Program-made: the position numbers and the translations under genes
Part shown: piece after piece, positions 1 to 9,655 of the stretch
Layout of the letters: every line of letters starts with the position of its first letter
Position numbering within the stretch: the first letter of the stretch is position 1
Source: CAZAFL01 sp964484465
GTDB lineage: Bacteria; Bacteroidota; Ignavibacteria; UBA10030; SZUA-254
Assembly: GCA_964484465.1 (NCBI GenBank)
Contig: CAZAFL010000012.1
Coordinates: 15,337-79,336 of the forward strand
Length of the DNA stretch: 64,000 nt
Direction: 5' to 3'
Notes under the pieces: model-generated
Database searches by the model: none
Told to the model about the DNA's origin: nothing
The model's input: only the letters and a program-made list of their open reading frames with translations

Positions 1-3000
1 GAAAATTCGGATCTTCCAATCGCCAAGCGGAAGATGGTTAAAGGTCACAAACCGGGCAAACCGGCTTGTCTCCTGGCGATTGTATCCATAGTATGGGTTT
101 GGAAATACATTGATGCCGGAAACATCCGATTTCGCCAGTGATGCAGATTGCGTCGGTTTCGCTGGCGTAAACACAAATTTATCGTTCGGTGTGAGATGGA
201 GGAACGGAACAATTTCCAGATTACCTGAGCTCTCACTCAACGTATGTCCGGAAATTACACCCAGTGATAAGCCATAGACGACGTCGGACTTTGCACTTTT
301 TGTAAGTTCATCACCGATTGCGTTTGGCGGCATATGGAATTGAGTAGTTCCAGTCGGGTCATATGTATCATTGAGAATGAAAACAATTTCCAGGCGATCA
401 TCATCCACTGCGGGATTCCAGGTCCCGTCAGCATCCTGATCGCGCCATGCAACGGTAAGTTGACGGGGGCTCAACGGATTGCTGACGTCGAAAACTGAAA
501 ACGGCACATCAACAAACGGGTTCGTTGATTGTATAATATAACTGGCTCCCGGACCGGTCCTGCGCAAACGATACGCTTTCTGCGGTGTGCCGAATTGCAC
601 TTCAACAGGATATGAGAAGAAGGGATTGAATGTCGTTGCGTTATGTGAGAGATAATTCGGGAGTTGATCCCCGGTTGTCACGCCGCCGCCAAAAGCCGCC
701 GCAGGATCGCCGGTAAAACGTATTCCTTCTATCCATACCGGGTTGGGAGAAACCCATCGCGTTTGATCAGGTTTCAACGCAGGCGTTTGTTCCTTAATCT
801 CAAAGAGCATTCCATCAATTATAGGGAATCTGTTATCATCATTGACATCACCGGAAACAACTCCACCGACATTCGCGCTTGTGTAAAGAACAGTATCATG
901 ACCGATTGCCTGGCTGAGCGTGTTGTCATGTACCTGCCATTTAAACTTGCTATCAATCGTATCCACTTCGAAACCCACCTGATATGTATGCCCTGTGATC
1001 TTCGTAGGCTCGATGATAGTGACCTTTGGAATAATCTCGGAACTTCCAGCGATATGAACGCTCGCAGTAGACAAATCCAGGGATTGTCCTGTCGATGTCC
1101 CCAACCGCTGACCCGATTCATGTGTTTGCGGTTGCTGACCGACGACTGTCAGCGGCGCCTCGGCAGCGTGGGAGAGCGCAGTGGATGTATCTGAATATCC
1201 ATAGGCTGTCACGGCAAAATAATATCGCTGTCCATTTGCCAGCGGCAAACCTCCGTTAAACGCGTCTGTAGTAACTTCCAGCGTACGTTTGATTCCGACA
1301 TCCTTTCCGTTCTGGAGGATCACCTGGTGACCAAAACTATAATTGGGGTCACTGAGTGTATCGGCGATTGTCTTAATACCGTTAATAAGATCAAATGTTG
1401 CGAGTTTAACAGCTTTGGAAAAATCCGGGCTTGATGAGGGCAACTGATAGACATTGTAACCTTCAAACCTTACCCCCAACACATTGTAATTCTCAGTTGT
1501 GCCAACTTTATCCAAATCATATCCCCAGTTGAGAACTAGTTTTCGGTCTAACGGTTCGATCCTCATAGGAGGCGTCGGAGGTGGTTTCGGCAAATTAAAC
1601 AGAACGTCATAGGCAAATTGTGCTTTTTCATCCACCGACTTAAGAACGCTCACGCTTGATAACCTGTCGGTCCCGAGTCCGGCGAGTAAAGCGACAACCA
1701 CCTCCTGAGTATCACCCAACGCCATGGAAAACGGTCCGGTGCTTAACATCATTCTTCGGTCGCCGGGAGCGTCAATGGTCCCATCAAGATAACCTGTTCC
1801 TGCTACAGGGTCGCCACTCAGCCAAAACTTAGTTTGTGTGCCCCCCGGATAGACAAAAGGTGCACCGGTCACCGGTGTCAGGCCCCTGAGCAAATTATAC
1901 CATTGACCAGCGCCGACGTAACTGAACGGTGGGTCGGAATAGGTACCACCTGCAGCAAAATAAATCCACGCGGTCATCGGCAGATTAGCTTGTCCGTATA
2001 CCCTATGGAGGTCGTATACACCAGAATCAGCAGGCGCGTTTACGAGAGGTCCGGCGAAGAAATCATAACCTGCGGCTGGAGGCGGAAGACCAAATGCTTT
2101 ATAATTTCCGTCCACTGCTGAAGCGTTATATACATAGCCTAAGCTCTTTGTCACATCGCAACCTTCGAAATCGTCGGAATAATCGCCGAGGTCGGGGTCT
2201 GCCCACTGACCTACATACATGTTAGTAATTTGGGCGTCACTGCTCGCTGCCGCCGTCCCTTTATAAATGTATCTGAACCTTTTGAAGACAACATTTCCAA
2301 GAGCATCAGTTCGTGCGTAGCCCCAAAGCGTAACCTGTACTTCTAATCCAATAGGATCTGATCCAAGAAAGGACTGGCTTTGCGCGGCATTTAGATCATT
2401 CATCACAAACCATACAACCTGATCGGCACCCGCAACTCCCGGTTCGTCATGCGTTGTGTCGCTGGCGTCATAGTGACCATTGGGATCCGGAGTATAGATG
2501 CCATCACGGTTTCTGTCATAAAACGGGGCTCCCTTATCTGCCGGCCATTCGAGCCAATCTTTCTGGTACTGATCGCGGACCGCCTTAATATCTGAAGCGG
2601 TAATCGCGCTTAAGGGTTTGGGAGGATTTATCAGCTCCGCGGCGTCTTGAGTAAGGTCCGCAGTTTCCCAATCGCGCCGAATACGAAAGATGCGGACGCT
2701 TTGATTGCTCGGGTCTTCAGCTACACCTTTGCTGAGAATCTTCCCACCGACCAACCCTGTCTGATACGTCGTACCGTTGACACGCAATTGTTGAGAACCT
2801 CCGTCATTTACCAGCCCTCCCCAGATGAGTCCGTCAGCATAAATACAGGTAGAGGTCCCCCGAGGAAACGTCACTCCTGCATTCGTCGTGTAGGGGTTTC
2901 GTGCTGAATTTCCATCGTAGGAAACCCACATTGAAAGGTTGTTGATATTCACCAATGTTGAATAAGGTCCTGTACCTGTTGCCTTATTCAACTTCACCTG

Positions 3001-3090
3001 AACACTGGTTTTCTGTCCGGCTGCGTTAGCGTCCCGGTGTATGGCAAACACACAAACCGCCACAATCAGAAGAAGGGTCATTTTTTTCAT
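1..3090 (-). CDS. Secreted CTD-type exoprotein, truncated by the window edge
   Basis: The reading frame is open without a stop from an ATG at 3088-3090 to base 1, giving 1030 visible codons; the 3' end lies outside the window. Residues 1 to about 24 form a signal peptide (MKKMTLLLIVAVC then an Ala-rich cleavage site). The last visible part, near residue 996, holds FPNPYYGYNR followed by a RFVTFNHLP-like stretch, the start of the C-terminal fold typical of type IX secreted proteins. The middle resembles the protein at 24380-26557: both have a DLN motif, an ADPDLGDYSDDF or ADGDVGPKYHNAF loop and a VVVALLAG or VVVALVSG strand. It lies 59 bp downstream of the TonB receptor and is probably the last gene of that operon. 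The function is unknown. I infer a cell-surface or exported partner of the receptor. Confidence 0.85.
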   Translation of the reverse strand, partial: MKKMTLLLIVAVCVFAIHRDANAAGQKTSVQVKLNKATGTGPYSTLVNINNLSMWVSYDGNSARNPYTTNAGVTFPRGTSTCIYADGLIWGGLVNDGGSQQLRVNGTTYQTGLVGGKILSKGVAEDPSNQSVRIFRIRRDWETADLTQDAAELINPPKPLSAITASDIKAVRDQYQKDWLEWPADKGAPFYDRNRDGIYTPDPNGHYDASDTTHDEPGVAGADQVVWFVMNDLNAAQSQSFLGSDPIGLEVQVTLWGYARTDALGNVVFKRFRYIYKGTAAASSDAQITNMYVGQWADPDLGDYSDDFEGCDVTKSLGYVYNASAVDGNYKAFGLPPPAAGYDFFAGPLVNAPADSGVYDLHRVYGQANLPMTAWIYFAAGGTYSDPPFSYVGAGQWYNLLRGLTPVTGAPFVYPGGTQTKFWLSGDPVAGTGYLDGTIDAPGDRRMMLSTGPFSMALGDTQEVVVALLAGLGTDRLSSVSVLKSVDEKAQFAYDVLFNLPKPPPTPPMRIEPLDRKLVLNWGYDLDKVGTTENYNVLGVRFEGYNVYQLPSSSPDFSKAVKLATFDLINGIKTIADTLSDPNYSFGHQVILQNGKDVGIKRTLEVTTDAFNGGLPLANGQRYYFAVTAYGYSDTSTALSHAAEAPLTVVGQQPQTHESGQRLGTSTGQSLDLSTASVHIAGSSEIIPKVTIIEPTKITGHTYQVGFEVDTIDSKFKWQVHDNTLSQAIGHDTVLYTSANVGGVVSGDVNDDNRFPIIDGMLFEIKEQTPALKPDQTRWVSPNPVWIEGIRFTGDPAAAFGGGVTTGDQLPNYLSHNATTFNPFFSYPVEVQFGTPQKAYRLRRTGPGASYIIQSTNPFVDVPFSVFDVSNPLSPRQLTVAWRDQDADGTWNPAVDDDRLEIVFILNDTYDPTGTTQFHMPPNAIGDELTKSAKSDVVYGLSLGVISGHTLSESSGNLEIVPFLHLTPNDKFVFTPAKPTQSASLAKSDVSGINVFPNPYYGYNRQETSRFARFVTFNHLPLGDWKIRIF

Positions 3091-3149
3091 ATTTGTCTCG
3101 CCTATGGTTAAAGAGAGTATGCCAAGTTGTAATCTTCTTTTGTTTACTA

Positions 3150-6100
3150 TCAGTATTCTAATCGGAGTCCGAAGCGAATCTGACGCGGCGTCCCGAATAA
3201 ATCGCCGCCCTGGTTTCGCCAGTAATTCTGACGCAGCCCAAGGTTCGCGTCACGGTACATCTGCACGTACGCCGGTCCATTGTCCGGCTTGTTAATGATC
3301 GAGCCGCTGAGGTCCGCATTCGTCAGGAATCCATCGTCATCTGCATTCCCGGTCCTTCCGAAAACGTTAATGACATTTTTCGTGTTGAGAAGATTCTCGA
3401 CGTAAATGTAAAAATTCATGTCGAATAAGCTTGACACATTCAGGCTTTTATCAACCCTCAGGTCTAAGCTGAAATTCCATGGCGTCGTAGATGCGTTCAG
3501 AGGTTCAACCGGGCGCCGGTTGCGCGGGTCACCATCGAAGAGGATACCACCATCCTCAGGACCGGTTTGCCCGAGCCCGCCGGTCACTTTTGTAAAATTA
3601 TGACCGCTGTTAAACGTGAACAGGATATTCGCCCCAAGCCGTTCAAGGATCGGACCTCCATCGCCCTGAGCAAAATGATAATCAAGGTTGATGGTTCCCC
3701 GATGCGTCTGATTGAACGTTAGCGGGGTGACGATCGTCGGGACGGGTGTTCCATTATTAACTGAACCGATGGCCCCGTTTGGATGAGATCCGGTTCCCTG
3801 TGCGTCAGAAAGAGTGTAATTTAATTTAGCCTGGAGTCGGTTAACGCGACGCAGCGTAAACGTAAATTCAAGCCCTTTGGTTGTCGCAAAATCTCCATTC
3901 TGAAGTACAATATACGCTTTCGCGAGGGACCCTGTTTGAGTGATAATCTGTCCGGTTTGAATCTGGCCTTTGATATCCTTGTAAAACCCGGTAGCGTCGA
4001 ACGAAGCAAAATCACTGATTTGTTGTGAAAATCCCATTTCGTACTGAGTGGTTCGTTCAGGGTCAAGTCCTAAACCGACAGGCGTGGGGATATAGTTTCT
4101 TCCTGATACATACAATGCTAACTGAGGTGTTCCCAGATAAATGTCATTCAGCTGAGGTGACTGTATGAATTTTCCGTACTGCATATGGAATACAGTTCGG
4201 TCAGTGACCGGGAAGGATAATCCAAGTCTCGGGCTCACCGCTTTGAACGCATCCTTTTGCCGAAGGCCGGCAGGGTCAAGACTGAAAATATCTCCGTTGA
4301 GGAATTGAGGATTTGCCGGATTGAGGAATTCTTTGTCGTCAGTATTCAAATAATCGAACCGGACGCCTCCGTTTATAATCAGGTCTTTGTATTCAAGTTT
4401 GTCCTGAAGATAGAACGAAGCGAACGTCGGGTGCTTCGGACCGTCGAACCCGTTATCGATTTCCTGACCGAACACGTCATACCCAAAATTATTCGGAATG
4501 CCCTGAGAACGCATCAGGCGAACCCTCGCCGCAGGGTCTCTCCCTGAATCAGGCTGAGCATAATATTGCAGGAAAGTATTTTCGAACCTTCCGACAGAAT
4601 ATAACCGGACGGTATATCGCTGATATGATCCACCAATTTTAAATTCATGAACATCATACTGAGTGGTCGCATCAATCGACCCGCCCATGTATGTCTGTTT
4701 AGATTTTATATAGTTTGACGGAATATTCGCAGGAATAGAACCCTGCCCGCCAACAATAAGCTGTCCGTACGGACTATACGGGAAGCCATCATAACGGGCA
4801 TCAGGTGGAGAAAGACCGAGAAGGGCATTTGCGTAACTGAAAAACGTAAACCCATGCTTCGACGCTTCAATACTGTCACCGTATGCCATGAGATTGTCTT
4901 CGAGCGCCGGGTCGTATCTTTTCCTCCGGCTATCAAAATAATTCAGATTAATCTCATAGAATGTCTTCGGGTTGACGAGATGTGTAAATTTCAAATTGTA
5001 CAGACCCGTGCTGTTATCATCCAACGGCAAACGCGCTGTGTTGAGAATACTCTGGACAGGAAGCGCATTGATCTGCTGGCGCTGCCATGATATTGTCGAA
5101 GCAAGTCGGACAATAATTGGATTATAATCAAACGTGAGCGTTCCCGACCCTGACCAGCGGTTCATTGAATTAGAGGGGATGTCACCGTTAGGAATAATCA
5201 GCGCACCATAGCGTGTACCGCTATACGATGGGACACCGCCTCCTGCAAGCAATGTATCACCCGGTTTTCCACCCCCCGGTCCGTTGATTAAGGGTTGTGG
5301 AAAATCAGCGTTCGGGAACTGGAATCCATCCCAGAAGGACGCGTTCCGGTCACGGAGGAACTGGTTTTCACCCGCGACAAATAATTTTATCTTGTCTTCA
5401 TACAGCGGTCCACTCAACGTCAACGTGTGGTTATAAAATCCGTAGGAGTATGTATTCAAAAAACTATTGCTGTTTAACGAATTGAGCTTATCGGATTCGT
5501 AACTGTAGGTGGCTTTGAATTTCGCGCCGCCGCTACGAAGCTGCTGGCGAATGATTCCGGCGTTCGCACCGCCGTACTCCGCATTGTAACCTCCAGCCTG
5601 GACCTGGAATTCTTCGATCGCCTCAGGTATGACAGTCACCGCATTGCGCCCGGTGAGAATGTCTCGTGCGCTTGCTCCCTCCACATAATATCCGACTTCA
5701 TCTTCACGACCGCCGCGGATATAGATATTGTTATCCTGTAATATCACGCCGGGTTGCAGCGCGAATACTCCGGTCAATCCTCTGACCGGAAGAGCCTGAA
5801 TATCGTCTGTCGTCAGGACACGAGTCGCGTTCGTCGCATTCTTGTTGATGAGCGGACGTTCTGCAACGATCTGAACTGCCTGCAGCTGAATGTCTTCACG
5901 AACAAGCTCAAAATTGATCTCGGTCGTCAGGTCGGCGATAACTTTAACGTTTGAGATAGGAGGCACGTGATAGCCGACGAAGCTTGCCTTTAGTGTATAA
6001 AACCCTGCCGGCACGTTGAGTATGACGTATTCTCCTCCGATGTCGGTAATGACGCCTATATGCGTGCCATCGATAATAACGTTTGCCCCGATCGCCGGTT

Positions 6101-6212
6101 CACCGGTTTCTTTCAAAGTCACTTTCCCTTTGATTTTTCCGGTCGTCCCCGCCAGAAGCAATCCTGGAAGGACCAGCAAAGCGACAAGTATCAAGAGTAT
6201 TTTTATTTTCAT
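3150..6212 (-). CDS. TonB-dependent receptor with carboxypeptidase-like N-domain
   Basis: Outer-membrane receptor of 1020 residues. I chose the ATG at 6212 rather than the longer frame from 6257 because GGAGGAACTT sits just before it and it opens directly into a signal peptide (MKIKILLILV to LLLAG). Residues 24-100 are a carboxypeptidase-regulatory-like beta-sandwich (GKIKGKVTLKETGEPAIGANV). Residues 105-230 are the plug, with the IYIRGGREDEVGYYVEG signature. The rest is beta-barrel, ending in the aromatic tail FGLRLEY. Proteins of this class import ligands with energy from TonB; the ligand cannot be told from sequence. It lies between a DUF4397 lipoprotein upstream and a secreted CTD protein downstream, an arrangement repeated at 23392-31921. 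Confidence 0.9.
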   Translation of the reverse strand: MKIKILLILVALLVLPGLLLAGTTGKIKGKVTLKETGEPAIGANVIIDGTHIGVITDIGGEYVILNVPAGFYTLKASFVGYHVPPISNVKVIADLTTEINFELVREDIQLQAVQIVAERPLINKNATNATRVLTTDDIQALPVRGLTGVFALQPGVILQDNNIYIRGGREDEVGYYVEGASARDILTGRNAVTVIPEAIEEFQVQAGGYNAEYGGANAGIIRQQLRSGGAKFKATYSYESDKLNSLNSNSFLNTYSYGFYNHTLTLSGPLYEDKIKLFVAGENQFLRDRNASFWDGFQFPNADFPQPLINGPGGGKPGDTLLAGGGVPSYSGTRYGALIIPNGDIPSNSMNRWSGSGTLTFDYNPIIVRLASTISWQRQQINALPVQSILNTARLPLDDNSTGLYNLKFTHLVNPKTFYEINLNYFDSRRKRYDPALEDNLMAYGDSIEASKHGFTFFSYANALLGLSPPDARYDGFPYSPYGQLIVGGQGSIPANIPSNYIKSKQTYMGGSIDATTQYDVHEFKIGGSYQRYTVRLYSVGRFENTFLQYYAQPDSGRDPAARVRLMRSQGIPNNFGYDVFGQEIDNGFDGPKHPTFASFYLQDKLEYKDLIINGGVRFDYLNTDDKEFLNPANPQFLNGDIFSLDPAGLRQKDAFKAVSPRLGLSFPVTDRTVFHMQYGKFIQSPQLNDIYLGTPQLALYVSGRNYIPTPVGLGLDPERTTQYEMGFSQQISDFASFDATGFYKDIKGQIQTGQIITQTGSLAKAYIVLQNGDFATTKGLEFTFTLRRVNRLQAKLNYTLSDAQGTGSHPNGAIGSVNNGTPVPTIVTPLTFNQTHRGTINLDYHFAQGDGGPILERLGANILFTFNSGHNFTKVTGGLGQTGPEDGGILFDGDPRNRRPVEPLNASTTPWNFSLDLRVDKSLNVSSLFDMNFYIYVENLLNTKNVINVFGRTGNADDDGFLTNADLSGSIINKPDNGPAYVQMYRDANLGLRQNYWRNQGGDLFGTPRQIRFGLRLEY

Positions 6213-6265
6213 AAGTTCCTCCAATTTATTCCAAGAGGTAAAATTCGTGCAAATCATAATTCAAT

Positions 6266-7786
6266 TTATTTTGATTTCGTTTCAAAACTTGATTGAGAAG
6301 ATTGTTTTATAATTCCGGTCTTTGCAAGGCCCAACTGCCGGTCGGAAAATAGATGAAGTCCGAGAGTCTGATATGCACCTGTAGCAACCAGGGTGTACAT
6401 GTGTCCTGCTTCAAACATCGTTGCAGGATACGAGGCTATGCCGGCCTGGCCGCCATCATTGGGGTCGGGGGTCAATTGACCACGAATCCGGCCATTCGGA
6501 CTTGTCTGATTGTGGAAATTGATATACATATGACCCACGTTCAGGCTATCAGCGAGAACGCTGGTTACACTATCGCTAAATGTCATTGTTCCTGTAAACT
6601 GATTTGTAGAAAGCTGACTGGGAACAAGCTGCGCACGGATTTCACCAGGCGCCAGACTTGAATCAAGTGTCTGGAATGAAACATATATCTTCCCTGTTAA
6701 CAATTGCTCTATTAGCGCTGGTGTGAGTGGCGGGACATCGTTCTTGCTCCACGAGCCCGTTATAAGAGTATCTCCCGACGGAACCGCCGATATGGTATTT
6801 ACGATGGGACCGACTGAACCCGCAGCAGCGTTATGAAATGCTGAGCTCGTAAACGTCATTACCGTACTATCCGTAAGAGCTGTAATCGCATACGCGAGTG
6901 AATCCCGGAACAGGGTAAATTTGGTAGTTGCGGTCGCTGTTATCTCGTTATGTGCCGGCACGGCATTGCTGCCACGCAATGTATCATCCGGGAATGTAAT
7001 CATCTGTCCCGAAATATCGATTGGAATCTCAACGGGACCCGCCACCCCTGCACCTCCGAAATGAAAATGAGCAGCGAAGAAGAAGCTATCCTGCACATCT
7101 ATCTTCGTATCAATTGTGTAGGTGAATTCATTCGTCGAAAGATTCAAATAGACATCCCCCGTACCCGTCGATAATGAACTGTTTGGAGGTGCACCCTGAC
7201 TTCCGTCGATGGATGCTGAATAACCGCCATTCGATACAGCAACCACTGTATGGGAGCCAGCAGGTACGTCGGTGTATTGTTCAGCAGAGATATACGGAAC
7301 ACTTGATTTTAACTCCGGACCGGCTTTATCTCCATCCATGAAGGAAATAGTCGGAAACGAACCTTGTCCTACGTGAATAAATTTCACCTGCGCATTTGAC
7401 GACCCGCCAAAAAAGTTATTCCTGAATGTATAGCCCTCATCAAGATTCAGGAAACGCTTTGAGGCGTTCAGCGGGATCACCAGCACAGTATGCTGCCTGT
7501 TTGAACCTAATGAAACCCGTTGGTTCGTACTTTGAAACGAAAACAACCGGTCACCTGAATACACATCTTTGTAATTAAGGACGTCGGTGAACGCCAAATT
7601 CCCAAGTGCGGCATTATCCATTGTTACAGCGGACGAAGCCGGTGCATCAGTCGCGACATCAATGACCCGCACCAGAGAATGATATACAGGTGGCAGTGAG
7701 GGTTGAGAAGGAACATCCACACAGCTCCATATAGCAAGAGATATGCCACATGTAATAATATAGAATGCTATTTTATGAGCAACCAT
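6266..7786 (-). CDS. Lipoprotein with DUF4397 and CHRD domains
   Basis: Protein of 506 residues. The start at 7786 is chosen because GGAGG lies 8 nt upstream and the product then begins with a lipoprotein signal (MVAHKIAFYI, lipobox ending WSC). The first half has DUF4397-type strands (LVRVIDVATDAPAS, later VKFIHVGQGSF and VPAGSHTVVAVSNGG). The second half, about residues 290-450, has two CHRD-like segments (APGEIRAQLVPSQ and NGRIRGQLTP), a family related to chordin repeats and usually extracytoplasmic. It is the first gene of the TonB-receptor operon, 53 bp upstream of the receptor, behind the promoter at 8011-8039. A surface lipoprotein in front of a receptor suggests ligand capture, but that is inference. 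Confidence 0.8.
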   Translation of the reverse strand: MVAHKIAFYIITCGISLAIWSCVDVPSQPSLPPVYHSLVRVIDVATDAPASSAVTMDNAALGNLAFTDVLNYKDVYSGDRLFSFQSTNQRVSLGSNRQHTVLVIPLNASKRFLNLDEGYTFRNNFFGGSSNAQVKFIHVGQGSFPTISFMDGDKAGPELKSSVPYISAEQYTDVPAGSHTVVAVSNGGYSASIDGSQGAPPNSSLSTGTGDVYLNLSTNEFTYTIDTKIDVQDSFFFAAHFHFGGAGVAGPVEIPIDISGQMITFPDDTLRGSNAVPAHNEITATATTKFTLFRDSLAYAITALTDSTVMTFTSSAFHNAAAGSVGPIVNTISAVPSGDTLITGSWSKNDVPPLTPALIEQLLTGKIYVSFQTLDSSLAPGEIRAQLVPSQLSTNQFTGTMTFSDSVTSVLADSLNVGHMYINFHNQTSPNGRIRGQLTPDPNDGGQAGIASYPATMFEAGHMYTLVATGAYQTLGLHLFSDRQLGLAKTGIIKQSSQSSFETKSK

Positions 7787-8077
7787 AATTGGAACCTCCA
7801 GGATTTGGTACACTTGTGCCATTCCGTTTTGTGAAAGGATGCCTTGACCGAAAACATTTCACCGTCTCTAATGCAGAGACTGAAGAACATTTACGAACAG
7901 TGAATTGATCAGATGGGATGTTATAATTGAAAGGCAGTAACAATGCTCGATTATCGACCCTCACTTTCTCATGAATTATGTCGATCTACTTGGGATTGCC
8001 CTACGCCGGAAATATAATGAATGATAATACAGTTGTCAAGTTTTTAGCGGCGGTTTCCGAAACCATGAATTCGCAAT
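7787..8077. other. Intergenic region with long 5' leader
   Basis: There is no credible gene here. The region holds the minus-strand promoter at 8011-8039 and the leader of the DUF4397 gene. I see no terminator with a T-run directly after serA. Confidence 0.6.
8011..8039 (-). promoter_or_regulatory. Sigma-70-like promoter for the DUF4397/TonB operon
   Basis: On the minus strand TTGACA (8034-8039) is separated by exactly 17 bp from TATATT (8011-8016). Transcription should start near 8004, giving a leader of about 218 nt before the ATG at 7786. The leader contains a short hairpin (GTCTCT-GCATT-AGAGAC) but no recognised riboswitch. Confidence 0.7.
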
Positions 8078-9655
8078 TCAAAGCGAAGCTATTTGTACAT
8101 CTGATACAGCATCGAGAGATGAAATTTCATTCAAAATCTGCTCAGAAACCGGGTTATCAAGCGAAATGACGGTTAACGCCTGTTGCCCTGGACCGTATCT
8201 GCCAAGCGACAATCCTCCGATGTTAATGTTTGCTTTTGCAAGGATACTTCCGACGGCTGCCAGGATCCCCGGCTTGTCCATGTTCGAATAAAACAGTAGG
8301 ATTCCTGCAGGTTTGATTTCAAAACGAAAACCATCGATGCTGATAATCCGAACATCCTTTCCCCCGATCACACTGCCCGAGAACCGACGTTGTTCTTTAT
8401 CGGTCTCATACCGAACGGAAAATATATTAGCATACAGATCATCGTGATCCGCAGGACGATGATAAAGAGTTATGCCGCGCTCACGTGCCAGAATCGGTGC
8501 GTTGAGGAAATTCACCGGTTCAAAAAGCATCCTTGCCAATAACCCGCGAAGGAGAGCTGCGCCCAAGACTTGAGATGAGTTAGTGAGAATTTCACCGTTC
8601 ACGCTTATGACAATCGACTTAAGTTTTCCATGAACGATTTGAGCAATCAACTTTCCCAGCTTTTCGGCAAGCTCTACATACGGCTTAAGCTCCTCCTTCA
8701 TTGCCATCTGGATAATATCAGCATTGACCGAACCGGCAACACCCCTACCATTCAACGCATCAACAACCTGACGGGCTATTTGAATGGCAACTTTCTCCTG
8801 TGCCTCTTCCGTGGATGCTCCCAGGTGGGGGGTAACGACAACATGCGGGTGGTTCACGAGAGGTGAGTTATGCGGCGGTTCCGTCTCGAAAACATCAAGT
8901 GCTGCCCCTCCCACAACCCCGGAGGTCAACGCAAAAAGCAGGGCCTGCTCATCCACAATTCCTCCCCGTGCACAATTGATAATCCGAACCCCTCTCTTAC
9001 ATTTCTGCAACGACTTCTCGCCAATGAGGTTCTTTGTTTCTTTTGTCAACGGGCTATGCACGGTAATAAAATCGGACCGCCGGAAAATATCATCCAACCC
9101 TGCCGGTTCTACGCCTGATTTCGCCATGTTCTCCGGCGAAAGAAGGGGGTCAAACGCTATAACATTCATGCTAAATGCGGAGCATCTTCGGGCAACCTCC
9201 ATTCCGACTTTTCCAAGACCGATAATGCCGAGGGTTTTTCCGTACAGTTCGGTACCTATAAATTTTTTTCTCTCCCATTTCCCTTCTTGTATACTTCGAT
9301 GCGCTTGAGGGATATTCCGGGCAAGAGCCAACATCATTGTGACCGTATGCTCAGCCGTTGAAACGGTGTTGCCTCCGGGGGTATTCATGACGATAATGCC
9401 CCGGCGAGTCGCCGCATCAACATCGATGTTGTCAACGCCGGCACCTGCCCGACCCACAACTTTCAGCTTCCTGGCAGACGCAAGAATTTCCGCCGTTACG
9501 TTTGTACCGCTACGTACGATCAGGGCATCGGCATTCTCAATGATTTTTTGTATCTCTTCCGGGAGAATTCCCGGCCGATAATCGACATCATACTCTTCCG
9601 ATTTCAGAATGTCAATGCACGACTGATCGACGGAATCTGTAATAAGAATTGTCAT
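8078..9655 (-). CDS. serA: D-3-phosphoglycerate dehydrogenase
   Basis: Oxidises 3-phosphoglycerate to 3-phosphohydroxypyruvate with NAD, the first step of serine synthesis. The 525-residue length matches the long SerA type: N-terminal substrate/Rossmann halves, then an intervening allosteric-substrate-binding domain (about 320-450) and a C-terminal ACT domain (about 455-525, PAGILLFYSNMDKPGILAAVG). The NAD loop GLGKVGMEVA is near residue 148. Catalytic Arg (NCARGGIVDE), Glu (DVFETEPP) and His (TPHLGAST) are all present. The start codon overlaps the stop of the upstream aminotransferase by 4 bp (ATGA), so the two are translationally coupled. The ACT domain implies serine feedback. Confidence 0.95.
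   Translation of the reverse strand: MTILITDSVDQSCIDILKSEEYDVDYRPGILPEEIQKIIENADALIVRSGTNVTAEILASARKLKVVGRAGAGVDNIDVDAATRRGIIVMNTPGGNTVSTAEHTVTMMLALARNIPQAHRSIQEGKWERKKFIGTELYGKTLGIIGLGKVGMEVARRCSAFSMNVIAFDPLLSPENMAKSGVEPAGLDDIFRRSDFITVHSPLTKETKNLIGEKSLQKCKRGVRIINCARGGIVDEQALLFALTSGVVGGAALDVFETEPPHNSPLVNHPHVVVTPHLGASTEEAQEKVAIQIARQVVDALNGRGVAGSVNADIIQMAMKEELKPYVELAEKLGKLIAQIVHGKLKSIVISVNGEILTNSSQVLGAALLRGLLARMLFEPVNFLNAPILARERGITLYHRPADHDDLYANIFSVRYETDKEQRRFSGSVIGGKDVRIISIDGFRFEIKPAGILLFYSNMDKPGILAAVGSILAKANINIGGLSLGRYGPGQQALTVISLDNPVSEQILNEISSLDAVSDVQIASL

Noticed and set aside
664..1194. A 176-codon plus-strand open frame
   Set aside because: Antisense to the edge-truncated exoprotein, which is continuous over 1030 codons.
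7773..7964. A 63-codon minus-strand frame in the leader of the DUF4397 gene, considered as a leader peptide
   Set aside because: No codon run of one amino acid, no terminator behind it, and it overlaps the real start.
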